DNA of 64,000 bases from Sphingobacteriaceae bacterium (lineage in GTDB: Bacteria; Bacteroidota; Bacteroidia; B-17B0; Aurantibacillaceae): contig NVQB01000001.1 in NCBI GenBank assembly GCA_002319075.1, positions 4,464,001 through 4,528,000 of the forward strand. Direction: 5' to 3'. Positions within the stretch are counted from its first letter, which is position 1. Each line of letters opens with the position of its first letter. This document shows positions 26,190-36,400 of this stretch, in pieces. The notes under the pieces are model-generated. The model saw nothing but the letters and a program-made list of their open reading frames with translations. It was not told the origin of the DNA and did not search any database. A program made the position numbers and the translations under genes.

Positions 26190-26618
26190 ATGAGTATCTG
26201 GAATGGAGAAGTAACCACTGAGTTAATTAACAACCTTGGAAAGGGAAGCCTCGGTGAGTTTTTTGAGATCAATTTCACGGAAGTTGGCCCCGATTTTTTA
26301 AAAGCTACAATGCCTGTAAATCATAAAACCAAACAACCTTTCGGACTTTTGCATGGCGGTGCTTCCGTTGCCCTGGCTGAAACCATAGGGAGTGTGGCAA
26401 GCTGGTGCTCCGTAAACCGCGACTTGTTTATTGGAGTGGGAGTGGAGATCAATGCGAATCACATAAAATCGGTTACTGAAGGACTTGTTACCGCAGTGTG
26501 CACTCCCATTAAAGTAGGAGGTAAAATACATGTATGGGATATTCGCATAACCGATCATAAAAACGAAGTGTGTTGCGTGTGCAGGTTTACATGCATGGTG
26601 GTACCCATGCGTAAATAG
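26190..26618 (+). CDS. Hotdog-fold acyl-CoA thioesterase (PaaI/MenI type)
   Basis: This 142-residue single hotdog-domain thioesterase is of the PaaI/YbdB/MenI group. LLHGGASVALAETIGS at 53-68 contains the HGG turn and the catalytic Glu64, and the later strands GVEINANHIKSV and GKIHVWDIRI are typical. MenI hydrolyses 1,4-dihydroxy-2-naphthoyl-CoA in menaquinone synthesis. Bacteroidota use menaquinone, so that role is plausible, but other aryl- or acyl-CoA substrates are equally compatible. No menaquinone genes flank it in this window. Confidence 0.88.
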   Translation: MSIWNGEVTTELINNLGKGSLGEFFEINFTEVGPDFLKATMPVNHKTKQPFGLLHGGASVALAETIGSVASWCSVNRDLFIGVGVEINANHIKSVTEGLVTAVCTPIKVGGKIHVWDIRITDHKNEVCCVCRFTCMVVPMRK

Positions 26619-26712
26619 TAGGGAACCAAGCCTGAGAAAAAACGCTGCAAGCTTAAGCTTTTAAGAGGTGATTTTCAGCTTTATAGCTGGCTTTTTGCGC
26701 ATAAAAATAACA

Positions 26713-26741
26713 TTGGTATTTCAAAAATTAAGTTATTTTTG
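26713..26741 (+). promoter_or_regulatory. Bacteroidota promoter of the lipoprotein gene
   Basis: TTG at 26713-26715, an 18-bp spacer and TATTTTTG at 26734-26741 match the TTG / TAnnTTTG consensus with a typical spacing. The start codon at 26765 leaves a leader of about 17 nt. This is one of the clearest promoters in the window. Confidence 0.75.
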
Positions 26742-26764
26742 TCCATCTAAAATTAAAAACTCAA

Positions 26765-27628
26765 ATGACATTATCACACAAATTTATGGCCTTTGGTGCT
26801 GCGGCTTTATTGTTAAGCGCTTGCGGTGGGGCAAAAGAAACAGATGCAACTGCTGAGAATGCTGATTCTACAGTTGTAGTGCAAGACACAACGCCGGTAA
26901 CGGTTGACGATACCACGAAATTTAAATTTGATTTTGCTATTGCAAATATACCTTCCCCTGCTAACGCTATGCAGGAGCTTGGGCAATGGGGTGTTACCTA
27001 CGATAACGCAATTCTGAATAACCCGAAAAATGCTTCAAAATATACCACTGAATACCAGAGAAGTATTAACCTTGGAGTTTATAATATTGACATGGCTTAT
27101 GCCATGATGAATGAAAAAGGTCCGGATGTTTTACAATACATGAAAGACATTTTAATTCTTAGCGATGCATTGGGCTTAAAAGGTGCAGTAGATCAAATGA
27201 TTGGCAAAAGAGCTGAGTCTAACTTAAATAGTAAAGACAGCTTATTCAAAATTTTGGATGAGATCTTTATCAGAAGCGATTCCTATCTTAAAACAAATGA
27301 ACGTGTTTACACCGCAGCAACGGTATTTGCCGGAAGCTGGTTAGAAAGTCTTTATTTAACCTGTAAAATCAATGAACAGGTAACAGACCCTGCTTTAAAA
27401 GAAAAAGCCCGCAAACACTTATGGGAACAACGTTTCCATTTAGGAAATCTTATTAATTTATTGGGTGACTATAAAGACAAAAAAGAATGCGCTGAATTAA
27501 TCAAGGACCTTAAATCTATTCATGAGGAAATTGTTGCGGTGAAAGATCCGAAAGAAATGAACGATGCGAAATTCAAAGCGATCTCGGATAAAGTGGTTGT
27601 CTTAAGAAATAAGTTGACTAACAACTAA
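26765..27628 (+). CDS. Hypothetical lipoprotein
   Basis: This 287-residue protein has a lipoprotein signal with lipobox LLSAC (Cys20), so it should be anchored to the outer or inner membrane facing the periplasm. A short Thr/Asp-rich linker (about 25-52) is followed by an all-alpha domain (about 55-287) with segments such as IANIPSPANAMQELGQWG, RSINLGVYNIDMAYAM and SWLESLYLTC. Regularly spaced Asn and Glu suggest a helical-repeat fold. It has a strong promoter and terminator, so it is a stand-alone gene. I recognise it as a conserved Bacteroidota hypothetical without known function. Confidence 0.75.
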   Translation: MTLSHKFMAFGAAALLLSACGGAKETDATAENADSTVVVQDTTPVTVDDTTKFKFDFAIANIPSPANAMQELGQWGVTYDNAILNNPKNASKYTTEYQRSINLGVYNIDMAYAMMNEKGPDVLQYMKDILILSDALGLKGAVDQMIGKRAESNLNSKDSLFKILDEIFIRSDSYLKTNERVYTAATVFAGSWLESLYLTCKINEQVTDPALKEKARKHLWEQRFHLGNLINLLGDYKDKKECAELIKDLKSIHEEIVAVKDPKEMNDAKFKAISDKVVVLRNKLTNN

Positions 27629-27651
27629 TCAAAAATTGTAAAATAAAAAAG

Positions 27652-27679
27652 GAGGGTTATTTCTAACCCTCTTTTTTTT
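27652..27679. terminator. Bidirectional terminator
   Basis: GAGGGTTA and TAACCCTC form a perfect 8-bp stem with a TTTC loop, A-rich on the left and T-rich on the right. It sits between the convergent lipoprotein and TIGR02757 genes and can serve both strands. Confidence 0.9.
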
Positions 27680-27685
27680 ATGCCT

Positions 27686-28456
27686 TTACTTTAAAAATTT
27701 ATCTACTCCCAAACCAAACAAAGCAAAATCGTATTTCACAGGATCTTTAGGATCCATACTTCTCAAAACGCTTGTGATTTCTTCTACAGCCTGCCAATCG
27801 TTTTGTTTTCTTGTCAATAAACCAAGGCCTCTGCTTACATTGCCGGTATGCACATCCAGCGGCAAACACAGTTGTGAGGGAGAAATGTTTTTCCAAATAC
27901 CAAAGTCTACCCCCTTTTTATCTTTCCGCACCATCCACCTTAAATACATGCACAAACGTTTGGCGCTCGATTTTTGAAGCGGATTTGAAATATGCTTTTC
28001 CGCCCGCTTTAGATGCTCAGCCTCCAAAAATACAGTTCTGAATTGTGTAATATTATCTATAAGTCCTGCGCTGTTCACTTTTGTGAAAGCACTTTCAAGA
28101 CCGTTATGATTCGTGTAAATATTCTGAAGAGACTCTATAAAAAAAATGCAATCCGATCCGTTAAAGGTGCGGTGTACAAATTTCTCGAAAACTTTTCTGT
28201 CCTTTTTTTTATGATGTAAAATAAATTCATGAGGCGAATGATCCATCCAGTTCATGAGCTTCATGCCATTGTTAATGATAGATTTCCGGTTTCCCCAGGC
28301 GATAGTAGCGGCAAGAAACCCTGCAATTTCACGGTCTTCCTTTTTTGTAAAAAGATGAGGTATGCTTACGGGGTCCAGTTCAATAAAATCTTTAGAGTTA
28401 TAATGAAAATATTTTTCATCTAAAAACTCCTTAATAGTTTTGTCGTCTGTATGCAT
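27686..28456 (-). CDS. TIGR02757 (DUF2400) family protein
   Basis: This 256-residue protein matches the TIGR02757/DUF2400 family, widespread in Bacteroidota and proteobacteria. Typical blocks are REIAGFLAATIAWGNRKSI, FVHRTFNGSDCIFFIESL, LCMYLRWMVRKDK, LCLPLDVHTGNVSRGLGLL and DPVKYDFALFGLGV. The fold has been compared with helix-hairpin-helix DNA glycosylases, but no activity is established to my knowledge. It is monocistronic, with a TATCTTTG box only nine bases upstream of the start. Confidence 0.9.
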   Translation of the reverse strand: MHTDDKTIKEFLDEKYFHYNSKDFIELDPVSIPHLFTKKEDREIAGFLAATIAWGNRKSIINNGMKLMNWMDHSPHEFILHHKKKDRKVFEKFVHRTFNGSDCIFFIESLQNIYTNHNGLESAFTKVNSAGLIDNITQFRTVFLEAEHLKRAEKHISNPLQKSSAKRLCMYLRWMVRKDKKGVDFGIWKNISPSQLCLPLDVHTGNVSRGLGLLTRKQNDWQAVEEITSVLRSMDPKDPVKYDFALFGLGVDKFLK

Positions 28457-28464
28457 GGATTATA

Positions 28465-28472
28465 CAAAGATA
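28465..28472 (-). promoter_or_regulatory. -7 box of the TIGR02757 gene
   Basis: CAAAGATA on the plus strand reads TATCTTTG on the minus strand, an exact TAnnTTTG. It ends nine bases before the start codon at 28456, so the leader is very short or absent. I see no well-placed -33 element. Confidence 0.4.
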
Positions 28473-28483
28473 CAGCCTATGCC

Positions 28484-28523
28484 TTAAAAAAGAATCCCAT
28501 TTCCTGTTAAAGAAATGGGATTC
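28484..28523 (-). terminator. Rho-independent terminator of the Ig-repeat T9SS gene
   Basis: GAATCCCATTTC (28492-28503) and GAAATGGGATTC (28512-28523) form a perfect 12-bp stem with an 8-nt loop. The A-run at 28486-28491 gives the T-run on the minus strand. Confidence 0.9.
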
Positions 28524-28559
28524 ATTCTGGTTTTTATTAAGGTAATTCTATAGTTGGGA

Positions 28560-30593
28560 TTATTTAGCCACAACTATTTTTTGACGAATTTGCTGATTAT
28601 CTTTTTCACCACTTAAGAAATAAATTCCTTTTGATAAGTCACTTACAGAAACTTTGTAATCATTAGCTCCGGATAATTCAATACTACGAATGAGTTGACC
28701 TAAATCATTTACAAGCGTTAATTTTAAGTTACCTGCAGATTTAATTACAAATTCTCCGTTGCTAGGATTAGGATAAACATTTAAACCAATATTTACAGCG
28801 TTTAATTCGCCAACACCAACGCAGGCAGAAACTTTTACCTGAACCGTCATAGTATTCTCGCAGCTATTTGCATCCTGACCAGTTACAGTATAATTCGTAT
28901 TAACAGTAGGAGATACAGCAACAACTTGTCCAACATCACCAGTATTCCATACATAACTTACACCTCCGTCAGCAGTAAGATCAACAGATTCGCCAGAGCA
29001 AATAGGTGTTCTTTGAGCAACCGCAGTAATTGTAGGGTTAAAATAGATACTTACATCAATGGTTCTTGTAGTAATACAGTTTTGAGCACTTCCGGTGCTT
29101 GTACTTGCTACCAAAGTGTATTGTGCTGTAGCGGTAAGCGATCCGATAGTAAGTCCGGAGTTAGTGCTTGTAGGGCTGCTACTGCCTGGAACAGTATACC
29201 ATTTATAAGCTTGCCCGCCGGTTCCTCCGTTTGCAAAAAGAGATAAGCCTTTACCGATACATGTAGCAGTAGGGCCTGTAACAGAGATGGTAGGAATAAA
29301 CACTGCCACTGCCACCGTAGCTTCAGATTGACATGTTGTAATGGTATTAGTTCCGCTCACTGTGTAGACAACCGGGCCTGTAACCGAGCTTGCAGGATTT
29401 ACAACAGTTGTTGGTGTAAGTGCACCAGTACTCCATGTGTAGGAATGTACCGCAAATCCACCGCTACCAGAATTAGCGCCAATGGAAGTACTACCACCTG
29501 AACACACCATAGTTTTTGTGCCAACAATGCTGGCTGTGATAGTTGGTATAGGAGACACTACTACGATCTGATTATAGGTAGTATAACAGTTAAAAGAATT
29601 TACTCCTGTTATGGCGTATGAAGTGGCCTGGGTAAGTGTTTGCGTAAAAGGCACAGAAGTAAGAGTCTGGTTTGGATTAGAAGAAGATACAATGGTAAAG
29701 TTGTTACTTCCAAAAGCATTAATAGTAACAGAATTGCCCGAACAAATTGTAGATGGAGTAGCTGATGCAGTAATCGTTGGATTAGGATTAGTAAGCAATT
29801 CTACGGTAGTTGTATTAACACAGGTTCCATCATGCGCAGCAACTGTATAAATTGTGTTTACCGGTGGAAACACCTGGGCAGTAGCTCCTCCAAAAGTAAA
29901 CGAGGCCACTGAAGGTGGGTTTCCTGGAGAAGTCCAGGTATAAGTTTGACCACCTGCAACCGTTACCTGTGCTGGTTTTCCTGCACAAACAATGGTAGGA
30001 CTAACGATGGCAAAAACGGTTGGTAATGCGTTTACAATAAGGATACGCTGGGCAGTACTGGTACAGCCCGAAATGGCTCTTGTTACTGTAAAGTTATTAA
30101 TTCCTGCAGGAGGAGTAACAAGGTAAGTGTTTGTATTGGCAGATGCAGAGCCACCGGTCCAGGTATAAGTTGTACCTGCAGCACCTGTAGCAGTAAGTAC
30201 CGCCGATTTACCTTCACATATCATCGAAGGAGTTGCCGTTGGGGCAAGAGTTGGAGTTAACACAACGCTAACCGTTACCACAGCTGTACTCGGACAATTA
30301 GCCGCACTCATGGCGCTTAAAGTATAAGTTGTTGTAACTGTTGGTGAAACGATCAGAGCCGCTGAAATAGAATTTCCAGGACTCCATGAATAATTACTGA
30401 TGGCATCGCTTGTAATAGTTACGCTGTTTCCACTGCAGAGCACGCTATTGGTATTTAATCCGCTAACAGTAAGATTAATAGTGCATTGAGCATTACTTGT
30501 TGTTGCTAATCCTGATAAGAGAAGCAAGTTAAAAAGGGGATTTTTCAAACATGTTTTAAAAACATTTTTAAGTCCGAGGTAGATGTTCTTCAT
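28560..30593 (-). CDS. T9SS-secreted surface protein with seven Ig-like repeats
   Basis: This 677-residue protein starts with a cleavable signal peptide (about 1-36, ending TTSNAQ). Seven repeats of about 80-90 residues follow, each opening with a xxCxGxSVxLTAxG motif (for example VLCSGNSVTI, MICEGKSAVL, PICSGESVDLTADGG) and a YxW strand, the pattern of Ig-like/PKD-like domains in adhesins. The last 75 residues are a type A T9SS sorting domain (VYPNPSNGEF, LVNDLGQLI, LSKGIYFL, KIVVAK), so it is exported by the Por/Gld system and probably attached to the surface through A-LPS. It is transcribed divergently from htpG. An adhesin or extracellular-matrix role is inferred. Confidence 0.88.
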   Translation of the reverse strand: MKNIYLGLKNVFKTCLKNPLFNLLLLSGLATTSNAQCTINLTVSGLNTNSVLCSGNSVTITSDAISNYSWSPGNSISAALIVSPTVTTTYTLSAMSAANCPSTAVVTVSVVLTPTLAPTATPSMICEGKSAVLTATGAAGTTYTWTGGSASANTNTYLVTPPAGINNFTVTRAISGCTSTAQRILIVNALPTVFAIVSPTIVCAGKPAQVTVAGGQTYTWTSPGNPPSVASFTFGGATAQVFPPVNTIYTVAAHDGTCVNTTTVELLTNPNPTITASATPSTICSGNSVTINAFGSNNFTIVSSSNPNQTLTSVPFTQTLTQATSYAITGVNSFNCYTTYNQIVVVSPIPTITASIVGTKTMVCSGGSTSIGANSGSGGFAVHSYTWSTGALTPTTVVNPASSVTGPVVYTVSGTNTITTCQSEATVAVAVFIPTISVTGPTATCIGKGLSLFANGGTGGQAYKWYTVPGSSSPTSTNSGLTIGSLTATAQYTLVASTSTGSAQNCITTRTIDVSIYFNPTITAVAQRTPICSGESVDLTADGGVSYVWNTGDVGQVVAVSPTVNTNYTVTGQDANSCENTMTVQVKVSACVGVGELNAVNIGLNVYPNPSNGEFVIKSAGNLKLTLVNDLGQLIRSIELSGANDYKVSVSDLSKGIYFLSGEKDNQQIRQKIVVAK

Positions 30594-31019
30594 TTGTTTT
30601 TTTTTGTTAGGTTTTAAGATTAAAGATTAGTTGTGTCTGGTTTGTTTAATTTTAACTTCGATTTTATAAATTTATTGCAGAACTCTCGATTTCACAAGGG
30701 TTCAACGTATTTATCCATGCTCTTTATAAATTTTTGGCAATCCAGGAGAGTCATTTAACACGTCCACCCGTTTTATATGCCTTCACATTCAATTTATCAC
30801 CTGTATAATAGCATCTAAATATACAAAAAAAATTAGTTTTTTGCCTTGTACACACCGCTTATGCTACAAATAGGCGAGATACTGCCTAAACCAATTTTAA
30901 ATAAAACCTAATTTGATTTTTAAGGAAACTTTACCATTTCTGATTAAATTTTGACATTTTGGCACAATTGATCGGATGGCCCTATATTTGTTGGTATCAA
31001 GCGAAATCAAAAAATCACC
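30594..31019. other. Divergent intergenic region before htpG
   Basis: The 426 bp between the divergent T9SS gene and htpG contain no ORF worth calling. It holds the htpG promoter at 30958-30990 and A/T-rich sequence toward the T9SS gene, where I see no clear TAnnTTTG box. I see no HrcA/CIRCE-type inverted repeat. Confidence 0.6.
30958..30990 (+). promoter_or_regulatory. Bacteroidota promoter of htpG
   Basis: TTTG at 30958-30961, a 21-bp spacer and TATATTTG at 30983-30990 match the -33/-7 consensus of Bacteroidota sigma-A. The start codon at 31020 leaves a leader of about 24 nt. This is housekeeping-type control rather than an obvious heat-shock promoter. Confidence 0.7.
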
Positions 31020-32918
31020 ATGAGCACGACAGGAAAAATAAACGTACAAACCGAAAACATCTTCCCGATTATTAAAAAATTTCTTTACAGCGATAACGAG
31101 ATTTTTTTAAGAGAATTAGTTAGTAATGCGGTAGATGCTACTCAGAAATTGAAAGCACTTGCCAGTATGGGCGAGGCAAAGGGCAATCTTGGCGACCTTA
31201 AAATTGAGGTAGAAGTTAATAAAGAAGCTAAAACCATTACCATTAAAGATAAAGGTATTGGTATGACTAAAGAGGATGTTGAAAAATACATCGCACAAAT
31301 TGCATTTAGCGGGGCAGAAGAATTCGTAAATAAATACAAAGATAAAGTTGACAAAAATGTAGTAATAGGTCATTTTGGCTTAGGGTTTTATTCCGCATTT
31401 ATGGTAGCCCAAAAAGTGGAGATCTTTTCTTTATCTTACAAAGACGGATCTAAAGCTGTGCGTTGGGAATGTGACGGAAGTCCTGAATACCAGATTGAAG
31501 AAGTCGATACTAAAAAAGAAAGAGGAACCGATATCGTTCTTCATATTGCAGACGACTGTGAAGAGTATCTTGAAAAGTTTAAAATTGAAGAGCTCTTAAA
31601 TAAATATTGTAAGTTTTTACCTGTAGAAATTAAGTTTGGAATGCGTAAAGACCGCATCACCCCTGAACCTAAAGAAGGTCAAAAACCTGAAGATGTAAAA
31701 ACGGAAGAGATTGAGGTGGACAATATCATTAACAATCCCACTCCGGCATGGACTAAAAAGCCTGCAGATTTAAAAGACGAAGATTACAAAAGTTTTTACA
31801 GGGAGTTATATCCTATGCAGTTTGATGAACCCTTATTCTGGATTCATTTAAATGTGGATTTTCCGTTTAACCTTACGGGTATTTTATATTTTCCAAAACT
31901 TAGCAATAAACTCGAAATGCCTAAGGACAGGATACAATTGTATTCCAACCAGGTATTTGTAACAGATAACGTAGAAAATATCGTTCCCGACTTTTTAACC
32001 TTATTACGTGGAGTAATTGATAGCCCGGATATTCCATTAAATGTTAGCCGGAGTTATTTACAGGCCGATGGGAACGTGAAAAAAATTGCAAGTCACATCA
32101 CCAAAAAAGTAGCAGATAAACTGGAAGAACTTTATAAAAAAGAACGCGCAGATTTTGAAGCCAAATGGGACGATATTAAAATATTTGTGCAGTATGGAAT
32201 GATCAGCGACGAAAAGTTTTACGAAAAAGCCGTAAAGTTCGCACTCTTCAAAACAACTGAAAATAAGTACTTTACTTTCGAAGAATTTGAAAATCATGTA
32301 AAGCCTTTACAAACTAATAAAGAGAACAAACTGGTTTATTTGTATGCCACCAATGTAAATGAACAACATGCCTATATCGACGCTGCTAAAAATCGTGGTT
32401 ACGAGGTGCTGTTGATGGAAACTATGTTGGATCCGCATTACATTAATCAATTGGAAAGTAAATTAAATGTTTCTTTTGTGCGTGTTGACGCTGATACTAT
32501 TGATAAACTCATCAGCAAAGACGAAAACACGGTAAGTAAGATCAGTGAAGAAGAACAAAAAACACTTCAACCTATTATTGAAGAAGTGGTGAGCAAAGAT
32601 CAATTTAGTGTGGTGTTTGAAAATCTCAGCGAGAAAGACTCGCCAATGATCATTACCCGTCCTGAATTTATGCGTCGTATGAAAGACATGAATCAAATGG
32701 GTGGAGGCGCTGCGGGCTTTTATGGATCAATGCCTGACATGTACAACCTCGTGGTAAATTCAAATCACCCTTTGATCTCAAAAATTTTAGCCGAAGGCGA
32801 TAAAGAAAAACAAAGTACACTTGCTAAACAAGCGGCTGACTTAGCTTTATTATCTCAGGGCTTATTGAAAGGTGAAAAACTCACTAACTTTATTAAACGT
32901 AGTCTAGAGATGATCTGA
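31020..32918 (+). CDS. htpG: Molecular chaperone HtpG (Hsp90)
   Basis: This 632-residue protein is bacterial Hsp90. The N-terminal GHKL ATPase domain shows FLRELVSNAVDATQKL, the IGMTKEDV block and GHFGLGFYSAFMV. The middle domain includes SKNRIQLYSNQVFV-like sequence (LEMPKDRIQLYSNQVFV) and SPDIPLNVSRSYLQ with the catalytic-loop Arg, and the C-terminal dimerisation domain ends near LTNFIKRSLEMI. HtpG folds and remodels client proteins in the cytoplasm with DnaK during stress. It is monocistronic, with a clear promoter and terminator. Length is typical. Confidence 0.97.
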   Translation: MSTTGKINVQTENIFPIIKKFLYSDNEIFLRELVSNAVDATQKLKALASMGEAKGNLGDLKIEVEVNKEAKTITIKDKGIGMTKEDVEKYIAQIAFSGAEEFVNKYKDKVDKNVVIGHFGLGFYSAFMVAQKVEIFSLSYKDGSKAVRWECDGSPEYQIEEVDTKKERGTDIVLHIADDCEEYLEKFKIEELLNKYCKFLPVEIKFGMRKDRITPEPKEGQKPEDVKTEEIEVDNIINNPTPAWTKKPADLKDEDYKSFYRELYPMQFDEPLFWIHLNVDFPFNLTGILYFPKLSNKLEMPKDRIQLYSNQVFVTDNVENIVPDFLTLLRGVIDSPDIPLNVSRSYLQADGNVKKIASHITKKVADKLEELYKKERADFEAKWDDIKIFVQYGMISDEKFYEKAVKFALFKTTENKYFTFEEFENHVKPLQTNKENKLVYLYATNVNEQHAYIDAAKNRGYEVLLMETMLDPHYINQLESKLNVSFVRVDADTIDKLISKDENTVSKISEEEQKTLQPIIEEVVSKDQFSVVFENLSEKDSPMIITRPEFMRRMKDMNQMGGGAAGFYGSMPDMYNLVVNSNHPLISKILAEGDKEKQSTLAKQAADLALLSQGLLKGEKLTNFIKRSLEMI

Positions 32919-32941
32919 TCTTTGTCTAGATTATAAATTGT

Positions 32942-32976
32942 AAAACGCCTGCAAGAAATTGTAGGCGTTTTTTTTG
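32942..32976 (+). terminator. Rho-independent terminator of htpG
   Basis: AAAACGCCTGCAA and TTGTAGGCGTTTT pair over 13 bp (one G-T) around a GAAA loop and run into eight T residues. Confidence 0.93.
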
Positions 32977-33054
32977 ATTTTGAATCGTCCTGATGGTGTG
33001 ATTTTTACATACTCAAAACTGCCACACGGCGTAGCTCCTTCACTTAACTATCTC

Positions 33055-33453
33055 TCATCTATCAAGAAGTGTGTTAGCACTTTTGGCCATTACCGAGTTG
33101 GTGAAGGTTTGGACAGAAATTGGTGTTATCTTTAATGCCTTATGAGTATCTACAGATGTCGAATCTTTTATAAAAACATCTAAGTACTTCATGTTATAGG
33201 CATTTATCTCACTTTCAATAAATAGGTGTCGTCTGGATGAGTCTGTGCAAACTTTCTTACAGTTTTGCACGATGACAGCGGATATTTGAGGAGATTGCTG
33301 AAGAACTAATTCCATCTCATTTGAATTTTCATATTTCCGGAGTTTGATCTTACCAAAAACAGAAACTTCTTTTTCAATGCCGTCATTTTCAAAATACCCA
33401 CAATCTGTCAAAAAAATACTACAAAAAAGTAGAATAGGAAAAATGTTCTTCAT
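33055..33453 (-). CDS. Hypothetical lipoprotein (132 aa)
   Basis: This 132-residue protein has a short signal with a lipobox-like LTDC (Cys18). The mature part contains a beta-rich segment (EKEVSVFGKIKLRKYEN, QISAVIVQNCKKVC) and two Cys about five residues apart. It lies 23 bp downstream of the giant SPOR protein gene on the same strand, so the two are probably co-transcribed and the lipoprotein may be an envelope partner. I do not recognise the family. Transcription would have to read through from the large gene, as no separate promoter is evident. Confidence 0.6.
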   Translation of the reverse strand: MKNIFPILLFCSIFLTDCGYFENDGIEKEVSVFGKIKLRKYENSNEMELVLQQSPQISAVIVQNCKKVCTDSSRRHLFIESEINAYNMKYLDVFIKDSTSVDTHKALKITPISVQTFTNSVMAKSANTLLDR

Positions 33454-33476
33454 GAATATCTGATAGGTCTTGCGGC

Positions 33477-36400
33477 TTACCGTAAATAATTCTCCGCTTC
33501 AGGACCATACAATTTTTTACCGTCACGGTAAACCGTTACAAATGCATCTGTAATTCCTAATCGTACAGCTTCGTCTTTTAAACGTTTTGCGTTGTTAGCA
33601 TCGCCAAAATTTCCAATGTTGTAAATAAATAAACCATTGATCTGTTTATTGTCAACCGGCCAGTTGCGGATAGCCGAAAACTTCGCTGCTACATCATCTG
33701 GCACTTGTTTACTGAAAGCGCCGATTTGAACCTTGTAAGTTATTCCTTCTTCGTTCGTTTTAACGCCATTTTCGGCGGTTGGAGCAGGGTAGTTACTAAC
33801 CTCGTTTTTAAACGGAGTAACCGGACTCACTAATAATTTTTCCAGAGGGTCAGCCACAAATGTAGAATTAGACGAAGGAAAAACAATTGGATTCTCAGCC
33901 TGTACTTTTAACGTTGCGTCGTTCGAAGCTTGTCTGTCTCTGGCCTCAGCAAACGGAACGCGCTTACCATTTAAATACGCCGATACAAAAGCGTCGCGAA
34001 TGCCCATATTCACAACTCTGCTTTTATCTGCTAATAATTTTTCAGGATTGTTATAGATCCCGGCAGTATATCTGTAAAGTCCGTTTTTAAGTTGCTCTCT
34101 GAAAATAGGACGCAGACTTAATATTTGTGACTTAGTAATTTCTTTTGTATAAACACCAATCTGAATCGTGTAAAGAAGTCCGTCTGTTTGTTCCAACTCT
34201 TTACTTACCGTAACACTTTCAAGCATTACAGGGTTGGCGGCAGCTTTCGGAACATTTACATTGGATGTTATGCCGGCAGTTTGTGGTGCATTAGGATCTA
34301 CTGACTTACCTTGTTTTTCTAGTTCTGCTAGTGCTTCAGCAAGGCTAATCCTTTTTCCGTTAAAGTAAACAACTACAAAAGCATCCCTGTATCCCAGGTT
34401 ACGAAGATCATTTTTTACGGCATTTGCATTCTCCACCTTCACGAAATTACCGGCGGTGTAACGAATATACCCGTTGCCGGCCGTTTCTCCGTTTAGCGGA
34501 CTTAATCCTTTAAAAGCATTATTTGGTAAAGGCGTTTTAAACGCACCTATCTGAACTCTGAATATCAGGCCGCTTTCCATTGGGGCATCCATAGGAATTG
34601 GATTAGATGCAGAGTAAGCGTTCCCTCGCGTAACTTCCAGGCCGTCAATTTTAATGGCACCTTCACCCTGATTTCTTTTAGGTGTATTCGCCTTGTTTGG
34701 TTTTGATGGAACATCCGAATTGGATTTACTGATATTCTCTCCAATTGTTTCCAGATCATCAAAGTCACCACGATTTTTTGTAGCTGGAGTAAATTTAGGC
34801 AGCACTTTGTTTAATTTTTCAACGGCAGCATTTCCAGATTTCGCAGCAAGAGTTAAGAGTTTAATTTTTTCATTCTCATTTTTAGTCTGAGAAGATTGAA
34901 TCAATAAACGTTTTGATTCAGCATTTAATTCGTCGGCATTAGCCTTAACAGCTTGTTGATCAGCATTGAGTTTACCCGGAACATTAGTTTTAGAAGATTC
35001 ATATTCAAGACTTAAACCATTTGTCAGATTCGTAAGTTCTGAATATTGTTTTTCGCGCAACTGCGATTTTTTTTGCTGAAGATCTGCCGTTTTTTCTTCC
35101 GGACTTTGGTTGCTTTGCGCGGCAGCATAATCTGGATATTTTTTCTTTAACTCCGAAAGCAATACATTTTGTTTTTGTATGAGCTCAAGTTCTTTTTCTT
35201 CTGCGTTACTAATTGCCCCCAGCTTAGCCGCCTTATTACTCAAAGCATTGGCTTCACTTCTCAGATTGCTGATCTGTGTTTTTAAAGGCGATAATTCATC
35301 ACGCCTTGCCTCAATATCTGAAGCCATAGCGGGATCGTCAGATTTTAGTTTTGCAAGAAGCTCAGAAATGGAACTCGTGTTAGCCCTGTATTCGCCTTCA
35401 TTGGCTTGCTGCTTGAAATCCGCAGCTTCTATCATTTTATCCTGACTTTGGGTCTCTAATTCTTTTGACTGAGTAAGTAAAGCCTCTTTTTCAGTACCCT
35501 CCTTACCTTCGGCTTCCTTCTTTAATGCAAAAGATTTTCCGCTCAATGTCTCTGCTTCATCCCATAACACGTCGGCTCTGGTGTTTAATTCCTGTGTATT
35601 AACAGCAGCTTCAGAAGGAGCTTCTGATTCACTACCCACCTTACTTAAGGCATTATCAAGAGTTGCTTCCTGGGCTTCAATATCTTTTAGCTGACTTAGC
35701 GATGTTTTTACGCTAGAACTTGCCTGGGGATTTCTTAAAGTAACATTAGAATTATCAAAATAAGATAATACCTGTCCTGTAGTCGTATCTTTTTCCGCCA
35801 GTTGCGAGACTTCTATCTTTCTTGTATCTACTTCTGAAAGTAAACCAAGCTCATCTGTTACAAAAGTTTCAGTGGCTGTTGCTGCTGCGGTAGGAGTGGC
35901 AGGACTATCATTAAAAAAAAGATCATCCGGATTAGTAGTGGTAGTTTCGGTAACCGCTATGCCTGTGTCTACTTTAGAGGTTACTGCCACGTTTGCCGGA
36001 GCAGAACTAACATTGAGAGAAACTTTTATAGCATTAAGTTGTTTAATGGCCTCTGTTTGTTTCTTATTAGAGGCTATAAGACCGTTTAATTTTTCATTTG
36101 GATTAGCGCTGTTGTCAGAGGTCTGCTTCAAAGTTTTAGCGGCTTCCACTTTATTAGTTGCTGAAATAAAATCCGTTTTTACGCTGGGAGTATTGTTCGC
36201 GGAATTTTGATTGGCATTTATTTCGCTTACTAATTGATCAATTTCAGCTGTGTTGGCTTCGTAAAGTTTTTGGTACGATTCAATTTTTATGGCAGCAAGA
36301 TCTGTAAGCCCGCTATTTACTGTTTGCAACTTAGAAAGAACGTCGGCACTGCTACCGGCATTTTCGGTGGGAGCAGAAGAACTTGTAATAGCTGTTTTTA

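Noticed and set aside
28560-30593. CRISPR-like periodicity within the Ig-repeat gene
   Set aside because: The periodicity follows protein domain repeats of about 80-90 residues and lacks short identical DNA repeats.
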